Shown in pieces: positions 52,457 through 60,597 of a stretch of 64,000 nt of DNA. The notes below the pieces were generated by a model, which searched no databases, was not told the origin of the DNA, and saw only the letters and a list, made by a program, of their open reading frames with translations. The stretch comes from Clostridium aquiflavi. Lineage in GTDB: Bacteria > Bacillota > Clostridia > Clostridiales > Clostridiaceae. The position numbers and the translations under genes were made by a program. The stretch covers positions 62,001 to 126,000 of the forward strand of contig NZ_JAVJAN010000001.1 of the NCBI RefSeq assembly GCF_031344075.1, given 5' to 3'. How positions within the stretch are numbered: position 1 is the stretch's first letter; every line of letters starts with the position of its first letter.

Positions 52457-52768
52457 TTATTTATTATCTATAAGTTCTAAAGCCCTTGCTAGTACTTTCT
52501 TTCCATTCATTGTTCCATAATCAATAGTGTTTATAACTTCTACTGGCACATTCTTATCAGCTAGGCTTTTTTGAAATTGTTTTAATAAAAATCTAACTTG
52601 TGGCCCTAATAATAAAATATCAATATCATCTATATGATCTTTAACTTGTGCTTCTCCTGTTGCTTCTATACTACATTCAATTCCCTTCTCTTTTGCTGCT
52701 GCTTGCATTTTTGAAACTAATAAACTAGTAGACATTCCTGCACAACAAACTAACAATATCTTTTTCAC
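52457..52768 (-). CDS. celA: PTS lactose/cellobiose-type subunit IIB
   Basis: 103 residues. Begins with the phospho-Cys loop ILLVCCAGMSTSLLVSKMQ, then IDILLLGPQVRFLLKQFQ and VINTIDYGTMNGKKVL, as in CelA-type EIIB. First gene of the EIIB-EIIA-MupG-EIIC operon, behind a sigma-54 promoter and a threefold tandem repeat. Confidence 0.92.
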   Translation of the reverse strand: MKKILLVCCAGMSTSLLVSKMQAAAKEKGIECSIEATGEAQVKDHIDDIDILLLGPQVRFLLKQFQKSLADKNVPVEVINTIDYGTMNGKKVLARALELIDNK

Positions 52769-52787
52769 TTAAAATCCTCCTTTAAAT

Positions 52788-52826
52788 TTACAGTTTTATG
52801 TTACAGTTTTATATTACAGTTTTAAA
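52788..52826. repeat. Three 13-base tandem repeats in the PTS operon leader
   Basis: TTACAGTTTTATG, TTACAGTTTTATA and TTACAGTTTTAAA run head-to-tail between the sigma-54 promoter (52874-52888) and the EIIB start. On the transcript they read as repeats containing AAAACTGTAA. They may bind a protein or alter leader structure. Confidence 0.75.
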
Positions 52827-52873
52827 ACATATTCATTCTTGTTTATTATTTTTACCTTACACCTATATACTAA

Positions 52874-52888
52874 GCAATAACCATGCCA
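52874..52888 (-). promoter_or_regulatory. Sigma-54 (-24/-12) promoter of the PTS operon
   Basis: The minus strand reads TGGCATGGTTATTGC: GG at 52887-52886 and GC at 52875-52874 are separated by exactly 10 bases, matching TGGCAC-N5-TTGC except one base. A LevR-type sigma-54 activator gene (53068-55809) lies just upstream. The near-palindrome TTAAAGAAA...TTCTTTAA (52898-52918) adjoins it. Confidence 0.85.
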
Positions 52889-52967
52889 AAATTTATATTA
52901 AAGAAATTTTTCTTTAAAATCATGTTTTTCCTATGTTTATAGTCTATTCTCATATTGTAAAAATCTC

Positions 52968-52999
52968 AAAAAAAGTGTGTAAAATCAATTACACACTTT
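52968..52999 (-). terminator. Terminator of the LevR-like activator gene
   Basis: AAAGTGTGTAA (52972-52982) and TTACACACTTT (52989-52999) form an 11-bp stem with a six-base loop; seven Ts follow on the minus strand. It isolates the activator from the PTS promoter. Confidence 0.8.
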
Positions 53000-53067
53000 C
53001 TTATTTTTACACTCTATATAAAGTTAACTCCTTATATCACAATCTACAGTTAAGTTATAACTAATAT

Positions 53068-55809
53068 TTACACTATATTTTCTACAACCATTCTAACTAT
53101 ATAAGCTAATTCATCATCACCAATTTCAATATTATAATTATTTTCTAAAATGCCTAAACTTTTTCTAATAATCAAAAACTCCTTTAAATACTTGTATCTA
53201 TATTCTTCTAATTCATTAAACTTAGTCTGATTCATTCCATGTTTTAGTTTGTCTATAAGAAAGCTTATATGAATTAGAATTCCAATTTGTATATCATGTT
53301 GAATTTTAACATTCAAACTTTCTTCTATATCTCTTATAATATTTCTAATGTCACTAATTAAAGCCATACAATTAATTTCTGTTATTTCATTTTCTAATGC
53401 TTTTCTTACTTTTAAGAAATTACTCTCTATTTCAATTAAATCATCTAATTGCTTTACTCCATATTCCATAAAAACATCCTGTGCAGATACAAATGGTACT
53501 CCTTCAATAAATATATTTACAGTTCCAACCACAGCTAATATTATATATTTTTCTTTCAATGTACTTACCTTTTTTAAGAAATCTTCTTTATCTAATATAT
53601 CAATAGAAATAATGCTAACCTTTTCTATGTTTTTCAAACTACAACTTATTCTTGTTTTTATTCTTTCCGCTGCACCTTCTCCTGTAAAACAAGTTGTAAT
53701 TATTATAAATTCTTTATGGTGGCTATAATATTCCTTAGACATTTGTATTGAAGTTCTTCCTATTTCTTGACATGAACTATAAATAGAATCTAAACTTCTT
53801 CCATTTATTGCTTTCCTTCCTGCCTCTATAACAGTTAATGTTGTTACCATGTCCACTGTCTTAACTTTAATACCTAATTCATCACTAATGATACTTCCAA
53901 AATTAATCAATGATCCCATATCCACCAATATTAATAATCCTTTTTTAGTATTCATTTCTTTAATTTTTTCTTTAGCCTTTTTAAACATAACCTCTGCCTT
54001 CATTGTTAACGGCATATCTAATGATTGTATATATTCTTCCCCTATAAGTATATTAGCTACTTCAGTAATGCTGCTGGCCGTACTTCTTCCATGCATCATA
54101 ACAAGGACACTAACTTTTTCTTCTACGTATTCATTAACTTCATCATCACATGCAGATAAAAACATAGTTACATATCCAATCTCATCTAAAGGAACATCTA
54201 CATTAAATTCTTTTTCAATAATTTTAACTATCTCCATGGCTACATTGAATTCTTCTCTATATTGAACTCTAATAATATTAAGTTTAGGATGATATATCTT
54301 TTTTCCACAAGTAATTCTCTCAATACTCCCTTGTAAATGTAGTGAAAGTCCAAAATAAACTCTTTGATTAAATTCTCTGTTTAATCTTTTAGAAGCTATA
54401 GATAACATATTTTCAACAACTCTTATTATTTTTAATCCAACAATCTTAGAAATTTCTTCTTTTTTTAAATTTGTATTTATTGTATTTATATACTTTTTAA
54501 AATACTCTTCAAAATCAATATTTAAAATATTATTAATACTTTCTTCATCAATTCCTTGATTCTTTAATAATTCTACCTTATTTTCTATAATTGAATAAAA
54601 GCTCTTATTTTTAACATTATTAGATTCACCAAATTCTAATTCAAAATTTCTTTGAAAATTATCTTTACTTGAAAATCTTAAAATATCAGTAATATTTTTA
54701 ACTATAACCTCTATTTCTTCCCTATGTTCTTGAATTTTCATTATTCCTTTTTGAACTCTAGGCTGTAATTCTTTTTGATCTACTAAAATATAATTGCTCT
54801 TATTTATTTTATAATTTAAAAATGCCTTAGCACACGAAAGTTGAACATCACTTTTTAATTGTCCTATATTGTTAGGACAATCATATAGCAAAAAGGATAT
54901 TATTGAATTTTTACTTACATATATACTTTTACCAAGTCTTAATGATTCCGCTATTATAAATTCACTTAACAGCCTATATCTTTCTTCTAGCATTCTCTCT
55001 CTAAGTGGTGGTAATACTATTGTCATTGGAATTCTTCTAGTAAATGTCTTTAATAAAAATGATTCAGGTGATTCTGTGGTTGCTGCTATAATTTGTACTT
55101 CTGCTCTTATTTTCTTTTCTGTATCACCTAAAGCTCTAAAATATCCTTTATCAATAAAAGTAAATAGCATTTCTTGTCCTTGTGGAGACAATCTATGTAT
55201 CTCATCCAAGAAAAATATTCCACCATCTGCTTTTTTTAATAAACCTTCTTTATCACTATCAGCACCAGTAAATGCTCCTTTTTTTATTCCAAATATTTGC
55301 CCAATAACTAATTGAGGGTTATCAGCATAATCTGCACAATTAAACCTGACAAATGGTGCATCATTCAATATCATATTAGACTCTTTTGCAAAGTAATACA
55401 TAACTTCAGCAAATAATGATTTTCCAACACCAGTTTCACCTAATATTAAAGTGTGAAGTCCTCTAGGTGGATATAATATAGCTGCTTTTGCTTGTTGTAT
55501 TGGCAATTTTAGTGAATGTTTTGAACCAACAAGCATCTCTAAACTATCTTTTTTATTAACTGTTCGCTCTTTACTATTTTCGCTTAAATTATTATTTTGT
55601 TTTATTTTTATACTACTATATACAACTGGTCTTCCATCCTTTTTATCCAATCTTTTATCTTTATACAGTTCATTTAGATATCTACTTACATTAGTACGAT
55701 CTAATTTCATATATAAACTTAATTGAGTAGCTGTTACTCCTTTTTCACTTTTACTTTCAAGCTCTAGTAGTTTTTTCATAACCTCTTCTTTTCTAGTTAT
55801 GTTAACCAT
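53068..55809 (-). CDS. Sigma-54-dependent PTS operon activator (LevR/ManR family)
   Basis: 913 residues, ATG after GGAAGGGGGGATTATA. N-terminal helix-turn-helix (VTATQLSLYMKLDRTNVSRYLNEL), then an AAA+ domain: Walker A GETGVGKSLFAEVM near 118, the sigma-54 loop GAFTGAD near 178, Walker B GGIFFLDEIHRLS, arginine-rich FTRRIPMTIVLPPLRER. PRD1 (FGLSLHLQGSIERI), an EIIA-Man-like domain (VSVLVMMHGRSTASSI) and a C-terminal PRD2 (IGILIHISFLIDKLKHG) follow. PTS phosphorylation of these His residues should tune activation of the sigma-54 promoter at 52874. Confidence 0.93.
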   Translation of the reverse strand: MVNITRKEEVMKKLLELESKSEKGVTATQLSLYMKLDRTNVSRYLNELYKDKRLDKKDGRPVVYSSIKIKQNNNLSENSKERTVNKKDSLEMLVGSKHSLKLPIQQAKAAILYPPRGLHTLILGETGVGKSLFAEVMYYFAKESNMILNDAPFVRFNCADYADNPQLVIGQIFGIKKGAFTGADSDKEGLLKKADGGIFFLDEIHRLSPQGQEMLFTFIDKGYFRALGDTEKKIRAEVQIIAATTESPESFLLKTFTRRIPMTIVLPPLRERMLEERYRLLSEFIIAESLRLGKSIYVSKNSIISFLLYDCPNNIGQLKSDVQLSCAKAFLNYKINKSNYILVDQKELQPRVQKGIMKIQEHREEIEVIVKNITDILRFSSKDNFQRNFELEFGESNNVKNKSFYSIIENKVELLKNQGIDEESINNILNIDFEEYFKKYINTINTNLKKEEISKIVGLKIIRVVENMLSIASKRLNREFNQRVYFGLSLHLQGSIERITCGKKIYHPKLNIIRVQYREEFNVAMEIVKIIEKEFNVDVPLDEIGYVTMFLSACDDEVNEYVEEKVSVLVMMHGRSTASSITEVANILIGEEYIQSLDMPLTMKAEVMFKKAKEKIKEMNTKKGLLILVDMGSLINFGSIISDELGIKVKTVDMVTTLTVIEAGRKAINGRSLDSIYSSCQEIGRTSIQMSKEYYSHHKEFIIITTCFTGEGAAERIKTRISCSLKNIEKVSIISIDILDKEDFLKKVSTLKEKYIILAVVGTVNIFIEGVPFVSAQDVFMEYGVKQLDDLIEIESNFLKVRKALENEITEINCMALISDIRNIIRDIEESLNVKIQHDIQIGILIHISFLIDKLKHGMNQTKFNELEEYRYKYLKEFLIIRKSLGILENNYNIEIGDDELAYIVRMVVENIV

Positions 55810-55918
55810 TATAATCCCCCCTTCCTATATAAAAGTTAGTTTCTTAATATTAGACTTTATTTTAATATAATCCCTATATTAATACACAAAATTGAACAAA
55901 ATACTTGACTTCATACAT

Positions 55919-55959
55919 AAAAAACTATTCAAAATGTTTTTTATTCTGAATAGTTTTTC
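55919..55959. terminator. Bidirectional-type terminator between GH4 and the activator
   Basis: AAAAACTATTCA (55921-55932) and TGAATAGTTTTT (55948-55959) pair perfectly around a 15-base loop. It lies about 170 bases past the GH4 stop; the bases between 55960 and 56127 show no other gene. Confidence 0.75.
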
Positions 55960-56127
55960 ATTGTCAATTAAACAAAACATGTTATCTATAAGCTTTTATA
56001 CAATCTAACTATGCTCTGTACTATACATAATCCTTACAGACTCATTGATAACAAATTTATAACCATTAGTTTTTATAAGCTCTATCTAAATATAATAATT
56101 ATGCTTGTACTAAAATACCACTAGTTC

Positions 56128-57474
56128 TTAAAGTATAGCGTCTCCTTTAAATTGAGGTAAATACTTTTTATGTGCTAAAAGTAATTCATCTAATACTGTC
56201 TTTGCAACATTACCACTTGGAACTAATGGATTTATTATAAAAGCTTGTAATGCTTTATTATAATCACCACTAATTGCTGCTAAAATGGTTTCTTGTTCCA
56301 TAGATTTCATTAATTGAAGCATTCCCCTTGATGATGCATCTAATTGTCCAAAACATATTGGTTCTGGACCATGTGATGTTATTATACTTGAAACTTCTGC
56401 AACAGAATCATATGGAAGATCTATAATTGCTCCTTTGTTTAAAGTGCTCACCACCATAATATTTCTTTTATCGTTAAATATTGAACTTATAACTTCACAT
56501 GCTGAATCGCTATAATAAGCTCCACCTCTTTTAGTTAATTGTTCTGGTTTATAATCTAAATTAACATCTTTGTATAATTCAAACAATTCCTCTTCTGTTT
56601 TTTTAACAACCTCAGCTCTTGTTTCTCCCTTTGAAAAACCTTCCAGTTCTTCATTTAGCATATCATCTGTAGCATAATAGTAATTATGGTATGGACACGG
56701 TAATAATCCTAAATCTTTTATTTGTTCATATATAAATTTTGATTCTTTAATATTTGCTACTACCGCTTCATTATTTGAATCCTCATTAATTGGATTATAT
56801 AATAATTCTATTAATTCTTTTGTTCTTTCATTTCCACAACTATCCCATACCCTATGATAGTGAAAATGATTTATTCCTCCAAACTTAAAAAATAAATCTT
56901 CTTCTTCAAGTTCTAATGCTTTACTATCTTGTTTTATACAATTGATTGGAACATTACATAATCCTATAGTTTTATTCCATTCTCCATATTTAATAGCTGC
57001 TTCAGTTATCATACCTGCTGGATTTGTAAAATTTATAAGCCATGCATTTGGACATAATTCTTTTATATCTTCAATTATTTCTAAAATAACTGGAATTGTC
57101 CTAAAGGCTTTAAACATACCACCTGCACCATTTGTTTCTTGTCCTATTAGTCCATGACTTAAAGGAATTCTTTCATCCTTTATTCTCGCATCCAAAAGGC
57201 CTACTCTAAATTGAGTTGTTACAAAGTCAGCATCCTTTAATGCCTCTCTTCTATTTAAAGTTAAATTAATTTTCCAATTTAATTTAGCTGCCTTAACCAT
57301 TCTTTTAGCCATAGCACCAACAATTTCTAACTTTTCTTTTCCATCTTCAATATCTACAAGCCAAATTTCTTTAATTGGAAGTTCATTACTACGCTTTATA
57401 AATCCTTCAATTAATTCAGGAGTATAACTTGAACCCCCTCCAATAGTAACTATTTTTATTTCTTTTTTATCCAT
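56128..57474 (-). CDS. GH4 family 6-phospho-glycosidase (LicH/CelF-like)
   Basis: 448 residues from the ATG at 57474, preceded by ATGGAGGTTAAAAAT. NAD-binding start KIVTIGGGSSYTPELIEGFI, then DFVTTQFRVGLLDARIKDERIPLSHGLIGQETNGAGG and INFTNPAGMITEAA. Metal/active-site Cys in IGLCNVPIN and His in GGINHFHYHRVW. The enzyme uses NAD+ and a divalent metal to split phosphorylated beta-glucosides such as cellobiose-6-phosphate. It fits the adjacent PTS. An imperfect 30-base dyad lies just upstream as a possible operator. Confidence 0.9.
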   Translation of the reverse strand: MDKKEIKIVTIGGGSSYTPELIEGFIKRSNELPIKEIWLVDIEDGKEKLEIVGAMAKRMVKAAKLNWKINLTLNRREALKDADFVTTQFRVGLLDARIKDERIPLSHGLIGQETNGAGGMFKAFRTIPVILEIIEDIKELCPNAWLINFTNPAGMITEAAIKYGEWNKTIGLCNVPINCIKQDSKALELEEEDLFFKFGGINHFHYHRVWDSCGNERTKELIELLYNPINEDSNNEAVVANIKESKFIYEQIKDLGLLPCPYHNYYYATDDMLNEELEGFSKGETRAEVVKKTEEELFELYKDVNLDYKPEQLTKRGGAYYSDSACEVISSIFNDKRNIMVVSTLNKGAIIDLPYDSVAEVSSIITSHGPEPICFGQLDASSRGMLQLMKSMEQETILAAISGDYNKALQAFIINPLVPSGNVAKTVLDELLLAHKKYLPQFKGDAIL

Positions 57475-57498
57475 ATTTTTAACCTCCATAAAAATTAT

Positions 57499-57528
57499 TT
57501 GTTAAACAATATGAATATGTTTACACAA
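57499..57528 (-). promoter_or_regulatory. Imperfect dyad upstream of the GH4 gene
   Basis: TTGTTAAACAATAT on the plus strand and TTGTGTAAACATAT on the other face each other around two bases, agreeing at most positions with one shift. It starts 25 bases before the ATG. No -24/-12 element was found here, so this gene is probably not sigma-54 driven. Operator role is inference. Confidence 0.4.
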
Positions 57529-57612
57529 TTGCTGAATTAGCATTTTAAAACATAAAATACTACTATTTGTTTAAAATATTTTGTAAGGTATATTTTTAAT
57601 CATTCATTAAAT

Positions 57613-58194
57613 TCAGCAATCTTTTAGTAAAACTGTATGTATTATTAAAATTAATGTTTTTTTAATTTTATTTCTAACTTCATCAGGCAATTCACACTTT
57701 AACGTTCTTTCTAATAATCCCTTATTTTTTATTCCATTTGATATTAGATAGTCCTCTATAAAATTCACTTTTTTCTCTCTATTTGGAATTAACTGATATA
57801 TAACATACCAATCCTCTAAAGAAGTTAATGGTATATTTACTCCATTTATATTCTTAAATTCTGAAATTGACTTATTATCAAAAGTATATTTAAATACTCC
57901 ACCATTATAGTTAATGTTTAATCCAGCCATGACATCAATATCAATTCCATTCACAACATATTCATAAAAGTATTTTGTAGAATATGTCTTGGACTCTTTT
58001 CTTTCTTTCTTTTCTCCAATACTTTTTAAAATTTTATCGACTCTTTCAATATCATTTGTGTCTACTAAAACATCAATATCATTAGGATGATCTGCAAGTC
58101 CATAACTATTTAATAAAATAGATGCTCCTACAGCCCACACTACTCCACTATCATTTAATTTTTCTCCTATGTAACTTAAAGTCTTAAAAATCAT
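57613..58194 (-). CDS. Nucleotidyltransferase-fold protein (MNT/AbiEii-like)
   Basis: 193 residues from the ATG at 58194, preceded by GAGGTGGACA; an ATG at 58206 lacks spacing. NTase pattern: VWAVGASILLNSYGLADHPNDIDVLVDTNDIERVDKIL with the catalytic D-x-D. The C-terminal part (LTSLEDWYVIYQLIPNREKKVNFIEDYL) resembles Mnt-like domains. No HEPN partner adjoins it, so a toxin-antitoxin role is not indicated. Could transfer a nucleotide to a small molecule; substrate unknown. Confidence 0.7.
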   Translation of the reverse strand: MIFKTLSYIGEKLNDSGVVWAVGASILLNSYGLADHPNDIDVLVDTNDIERVDKILKSIGEKKERKESKTYSTKYFYEYVVNGIDIDVMAGLNINYNGGVFKYTFDNKSISEFKNINGVNIPLTSLEDWYVIYQLIPNREKKVNFIEDYLISNGIKNKGLLERTLKCELPDEVRNKIKKTLILIIHTVLLKDC

Positions 58195-58246
58195 TGTCCA
58201 CCTCATAAGTTTATTTTTTATCTTAATTTCTTCTTGTTTGTATCAA

Positions 58247-58522
58247 TCATATTTTTTTATATGTGCAAAATAATGGAGTTATTAAAATCATAATAATTAG
58301 CCATAGTACATATAAAATTAATATTTTAGAACCTATTAAATTTGTTACAAGTACTGGTGCTGTAACTAATACATTAATTAATAAATTAGAATACCATGTC
58401 AACTTATATTCAGTTAAACATTCTTCACATTTTATATTTTTATATTCTTTAATTGCCCACACTGATTTTATTACTTCTCTGTATTTAAATTTATGACTAC
58501 AGTATTCACATCTATTTCTCAT
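58247..58522 (-). CDS. TIGR04104-type zinc-finger membrane protein
   Basis: 91 residues. N-terminal zinc ribbon with two CxxC pairs twenty residues apart (RCEYCSHKFKYREV ... KCEECLTEYKL), then two membrane helices (LLINVLVTAPVLVTNLIG; ILILYVLWLIIMILITPLF) and a short basic tail. Matches the 'cxxc_20_cxxc' family in my knowledge. Function not established. ATG after AGGAGCGTTAT. Confidence 0.8.
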   Translation of the reverse strand: MRNRCEYCSHKFKYREVIKSVWAIKEYKNIKCEECLTEYKLTWYSNLLINVLVTAPVLVTNLIGSKILILYVLWLIIMILITPLFCTYKKI

Positions 58523-58599
58523 ATAACGCTCCTAAAAATTTCTTAATTCAATCCAGTCTCCTTAGATAAATACCTAAAAATACAATTAAAATTTAAATA

Positions 58600-58902
58600 T
58601 TAAACGCCAAAAATTAAAGTTCCTAAATGCCAATACAAAAATGGAGCTATAATTAAAAGTATATTAAAAATAATACCTATCTTCCATAGTTTATTATCTG
58701 AAAGCTTTCTTGAAATTAATGCTAAAATAACTCCTATTGAGCATATATATGGAGCTAGCATTAATGGCATACCTTCAAATTTTTGATATGCTGTTATATA
58801 AAAAAGCCAATTAAGAATGAACATAAAAACAATTATAGGAATTCCAAGAGAAACATCCCCTAGTTTATTGCCTATATTTAATGTTGAAGTTTTATTTTTC
58901 AT
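58600..58902 (-). CDS. Small three-helix membrane protein
   Basis: 100 residues, ATG after AGGGGGAAACTTAT. Three hydrophobic segments (GIPIIVFMFILNWLFYITAY; MLAPYICSIGVILALISRKL; IIFNILLIIAPFLYWHLGTL). No family recognised. It is the minus-strand gene nearest the symmetric promoter region at 58968-59019. Confidence 0.6.
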   Translation of the reverse strand: MKNKTSTLNIGNKLGDVSLGIPIIVFMFILNWLFYITAYQKFEGMPLMLAPYICSIGVILALISRKLSDNKLWKIGIIFNILLIIAPFLYWHLGTLIFGV

Positions 58903-58967
58903 ATAAGTTTCCCCCTATCTATCTTAAATTCTTTAATATTACATCTAATTCTTCTATATTATAATAT

Positions 58968-59019
58968 CTTTTGTTAAATTATAACATATTTATCTGTTTG
59001 TGTTATAATTTAGCAAAAG
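58968..59019. promoter_or_regulatory. 19-bp inverted repeat forming a symmetric divergent promoter
   Basis: The arms 58968-58986 and 59001-59019 are reverse complements except one base, with a 14-base spacer. Each arm carries an outward TATAAT: plus strand 59004-59009 (with an extended TG) and minus strand 58983-58978. Each arm's other half supplies the -35 region for the opposite direction. The minus-strand side would serve the gene at 58600-58902 and the plus side a tiny frame at 59048. Confidence 0.6.
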
Positions 59020-59047
59020 ATTAAATTTATATTTAGGAGTAATAATT

Positions 59048-59098
59048 ATGAAATTTAATGCTACTTATATTAAACTTTCACGTGGTAATTTAATATAA
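59048..59098 (+). CDS. Possible 16-residue peptide MKFNATYIKLSRGNLI
   Basis: ATG after TTAGGAGTAATAATT, 16 codons and TAA, placed between an extended -10 promoter and a terminator hairpin. The complete signal set suggests a real short transcript. The peptide may be functional, or the first codons of a lost gene. No homologue recognised. Confidence 0.35.
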   Translation: MKFNATYIKLSRGNLI

Positions 59099-59099
59099 T

Positions 59100-59147
59100 A
59101 AAAAAAGAACTCCTTGCTTATAATGATTAAGCAAAGAATTTTTTTAT
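59100..59147. terminator. Bidirectional terminator after the tiny frame
   Basis: TTGCTTA and TAAGCAA with flanking AAAGAA/GAATTTTTTT make a stem of about 12 bp with mismatches and a seven-base T-run. No other gene ends here on the plus strand, supporting a short transcript. The remaining bases to 59238 are empty. Confidence 0.6.
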
Positions 59148-59238
59148 CTGTATTAACTTAATTAAACTAATATTTATTTTTAGAATTTTAAATTAAATTT
59201 CCTATTTTATAAACTTCATATTAAAATACAAACATAAT

Positions 59239-59946
59239 CTAAAATAGCAATCCTCTACTTATTAAAACTATAATAATTAGATGAATGGGATAAATTACAT
59301 AAAACATCCATTTACTAAATTTATTACGCAAACCTAATTTTCCATTATACATAAGTATTAATATTATTGAAAATACCATCATCCATTGATAATCCCAAAT
59401 AAATATTGATTCCATAAAATATTCTCCAAGACTTAATGATGATAAAATAGGTGATATACTAAATAGTATATATGCTATGGACATTAATATCTTCTTTTCT
59501 TTTAAGAAATAAAATATTAATGTCATTCCCAAACCATATACAGATGCTTCTGTAAAAATCATCAATATTCCAATTACCACACTACACAATATTCCAATCC
59601 AATAATCCTTACCTTCTTGTTTACACTTTTTAGTGTACTCTATCATATTCATAAGCGCTACTGCCAATCCTAATGATAAAAATATATTGTTATGGATATT
59701 AAATGTAATATCAACAAAAATCATTATAATTCCAAATACAAATAGTCTTTTCATATAACTAATTCTACTCTTAGTCTTAAAAAATCCTTCTACTATTAAA
59801 TAAAAGAATACTGGTGCTGCAAGTTTTCCTAAATATCCAAACCATATAGGAATATTTACTCCACTTACTGGTCCCATATAAGTATAAATGTGATCTAATA
59901 TCATAAATATTAAAGCTATTACTTTTAATTGAAATGAGTTAAACAT
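59239..59946 (-). CDS. TraX family membrane protein
   Basis: 235 residues with about seven or eight helices. Begins MFNSFQLKVIALIFMILDHIYTYMG, then FGYLGKLAAPVFFYLIVEGFFKTKSR, the TraX/acyltransferase-like pattern, and ends with a helix before FSKWMFYVIYPIHLIIIVLIS. Relatives acetylate pilin in F conjugation, but chromosomal clostridial copies occur without conjugation genes, as here. Role unknown. ATG after GGAGAAGATGATTT. Confidence 0.85.
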   Translation of the reverse strand: MFNSFQLKVIALIFMILDHIYTYMGPVSGVNIPIWFGYLGKLAAPVFFYLIVEGFFKTKSRISYMKRLFVFGIIMIFVDITFNIHNNIFLSLGLAVALMNMIEYTKKCKQEGKDYWIGILCSVVIGILMIFTEASVYGLGMTLIFYFLKEKKILMSIAYILFSISPILSSLSLGEYFMESIFIWDYQWMMVFSIILILMYNGKLGLRNKFSKWMFYVIYPIHLIIIVLISRGLLF

Positions 59947-60191
59947 AAATCATCTTCTCCTTTGTTATATTCTACATAAATTATTCTATACTAACTTAAT
60001 AGAATCACATATTTAAATATCTTTCATTTACATTACATTTTTGTAAGATAAATTTCTATTAAATCTGCATATATTTCTATTAATTGCTCATATTCTAAAA
60101 TATATCTTATTATCTTTGGATTTTAGTCATTGAATACCTGAAAGATGAATATATATTTAATAAATTATAATTAGAGAGGATTTATTATATT

Positions 60192-60374
60192 ATGAGTAAA
60201 CATTGTTTTAATTTTGATAATTTAACCGATAAGTTAGTTCACATTTTATATGTAGCAAAAGTAGAAAATGCTTTAGGATTAGTTATTGTTGAGTTAATAA
60301 ACTATTATGGAGAAAATACTGTTAAAGACTGTATCAATATATGTAAAAGCCGATATCCTTATATATTTAATTAA
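60192..60374 (+). CDS. Small hypothetical protein, 60 aa
   Basis: ATG after AGAGAGGATTTATTATATT. The product (NFDNLTDKLVHILYVAKVENALGLVIVELINYYGE, read in pieces) is mostly helical with two Cys near the ends. No family recognised. It stands alone between TraX and the GGDEF-EAL gene with a plausible upstream AT-rich promoter region; the 245-base gap before it holds nothing else. Confidence 0.5.
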   Translation: MSKHCFNFDNLTDKLVHILYVAKVENALGLVIVELINYYGENTVKDCINICKSRYPYIFN

Positions 60375-60425
60375 ATCTCTTCCTTATAATAAAATTAAAT
60401 CCTCTCATATAATATATAAAAATTT

Positions 60426-60468
60426 GGGCTACATCTTAAAAATATGAAATATTCTTAAGATGTAGCCC
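60426..60468 (-). terminator. Terminator of the GGDEF-EAL gene
   Basis: GGGCTACATCTTAA (60426-60439) pairs exactly with TTAAGATGTAGCCC (60455-60468), extended by AATAT/ATATT. On the minus strand AAATTTTTATA follows. It lies about 130 bases beyond the minus-strand stop. Confidence 0.7.
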
Positions 60469-60597
60469 GCATTCGTAATTTTAATTAATAACCTGCCATT
60501 TCATTATACACTTTTTAACTAACCACGTACAATAGTATATTTATAAAATATTTGCTTATTATAGTTATACAACAAAATTTTAAGTTGTATGGTAAAT

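Noticed and set aside
57613..58194. MNT-HEPN or AbiE toxin-antitoxin pair
   Set aside because: Only the nucleotidyltransferase-like gene is present; the neighbouring genes are small membrane proteins.
59239..59946. Conjugative element marked by TraX
   Set aside because: No relaxase, coupling protein, integrase or other transfer gene is present; TraX-like genes are common in clostridial chromosomes.
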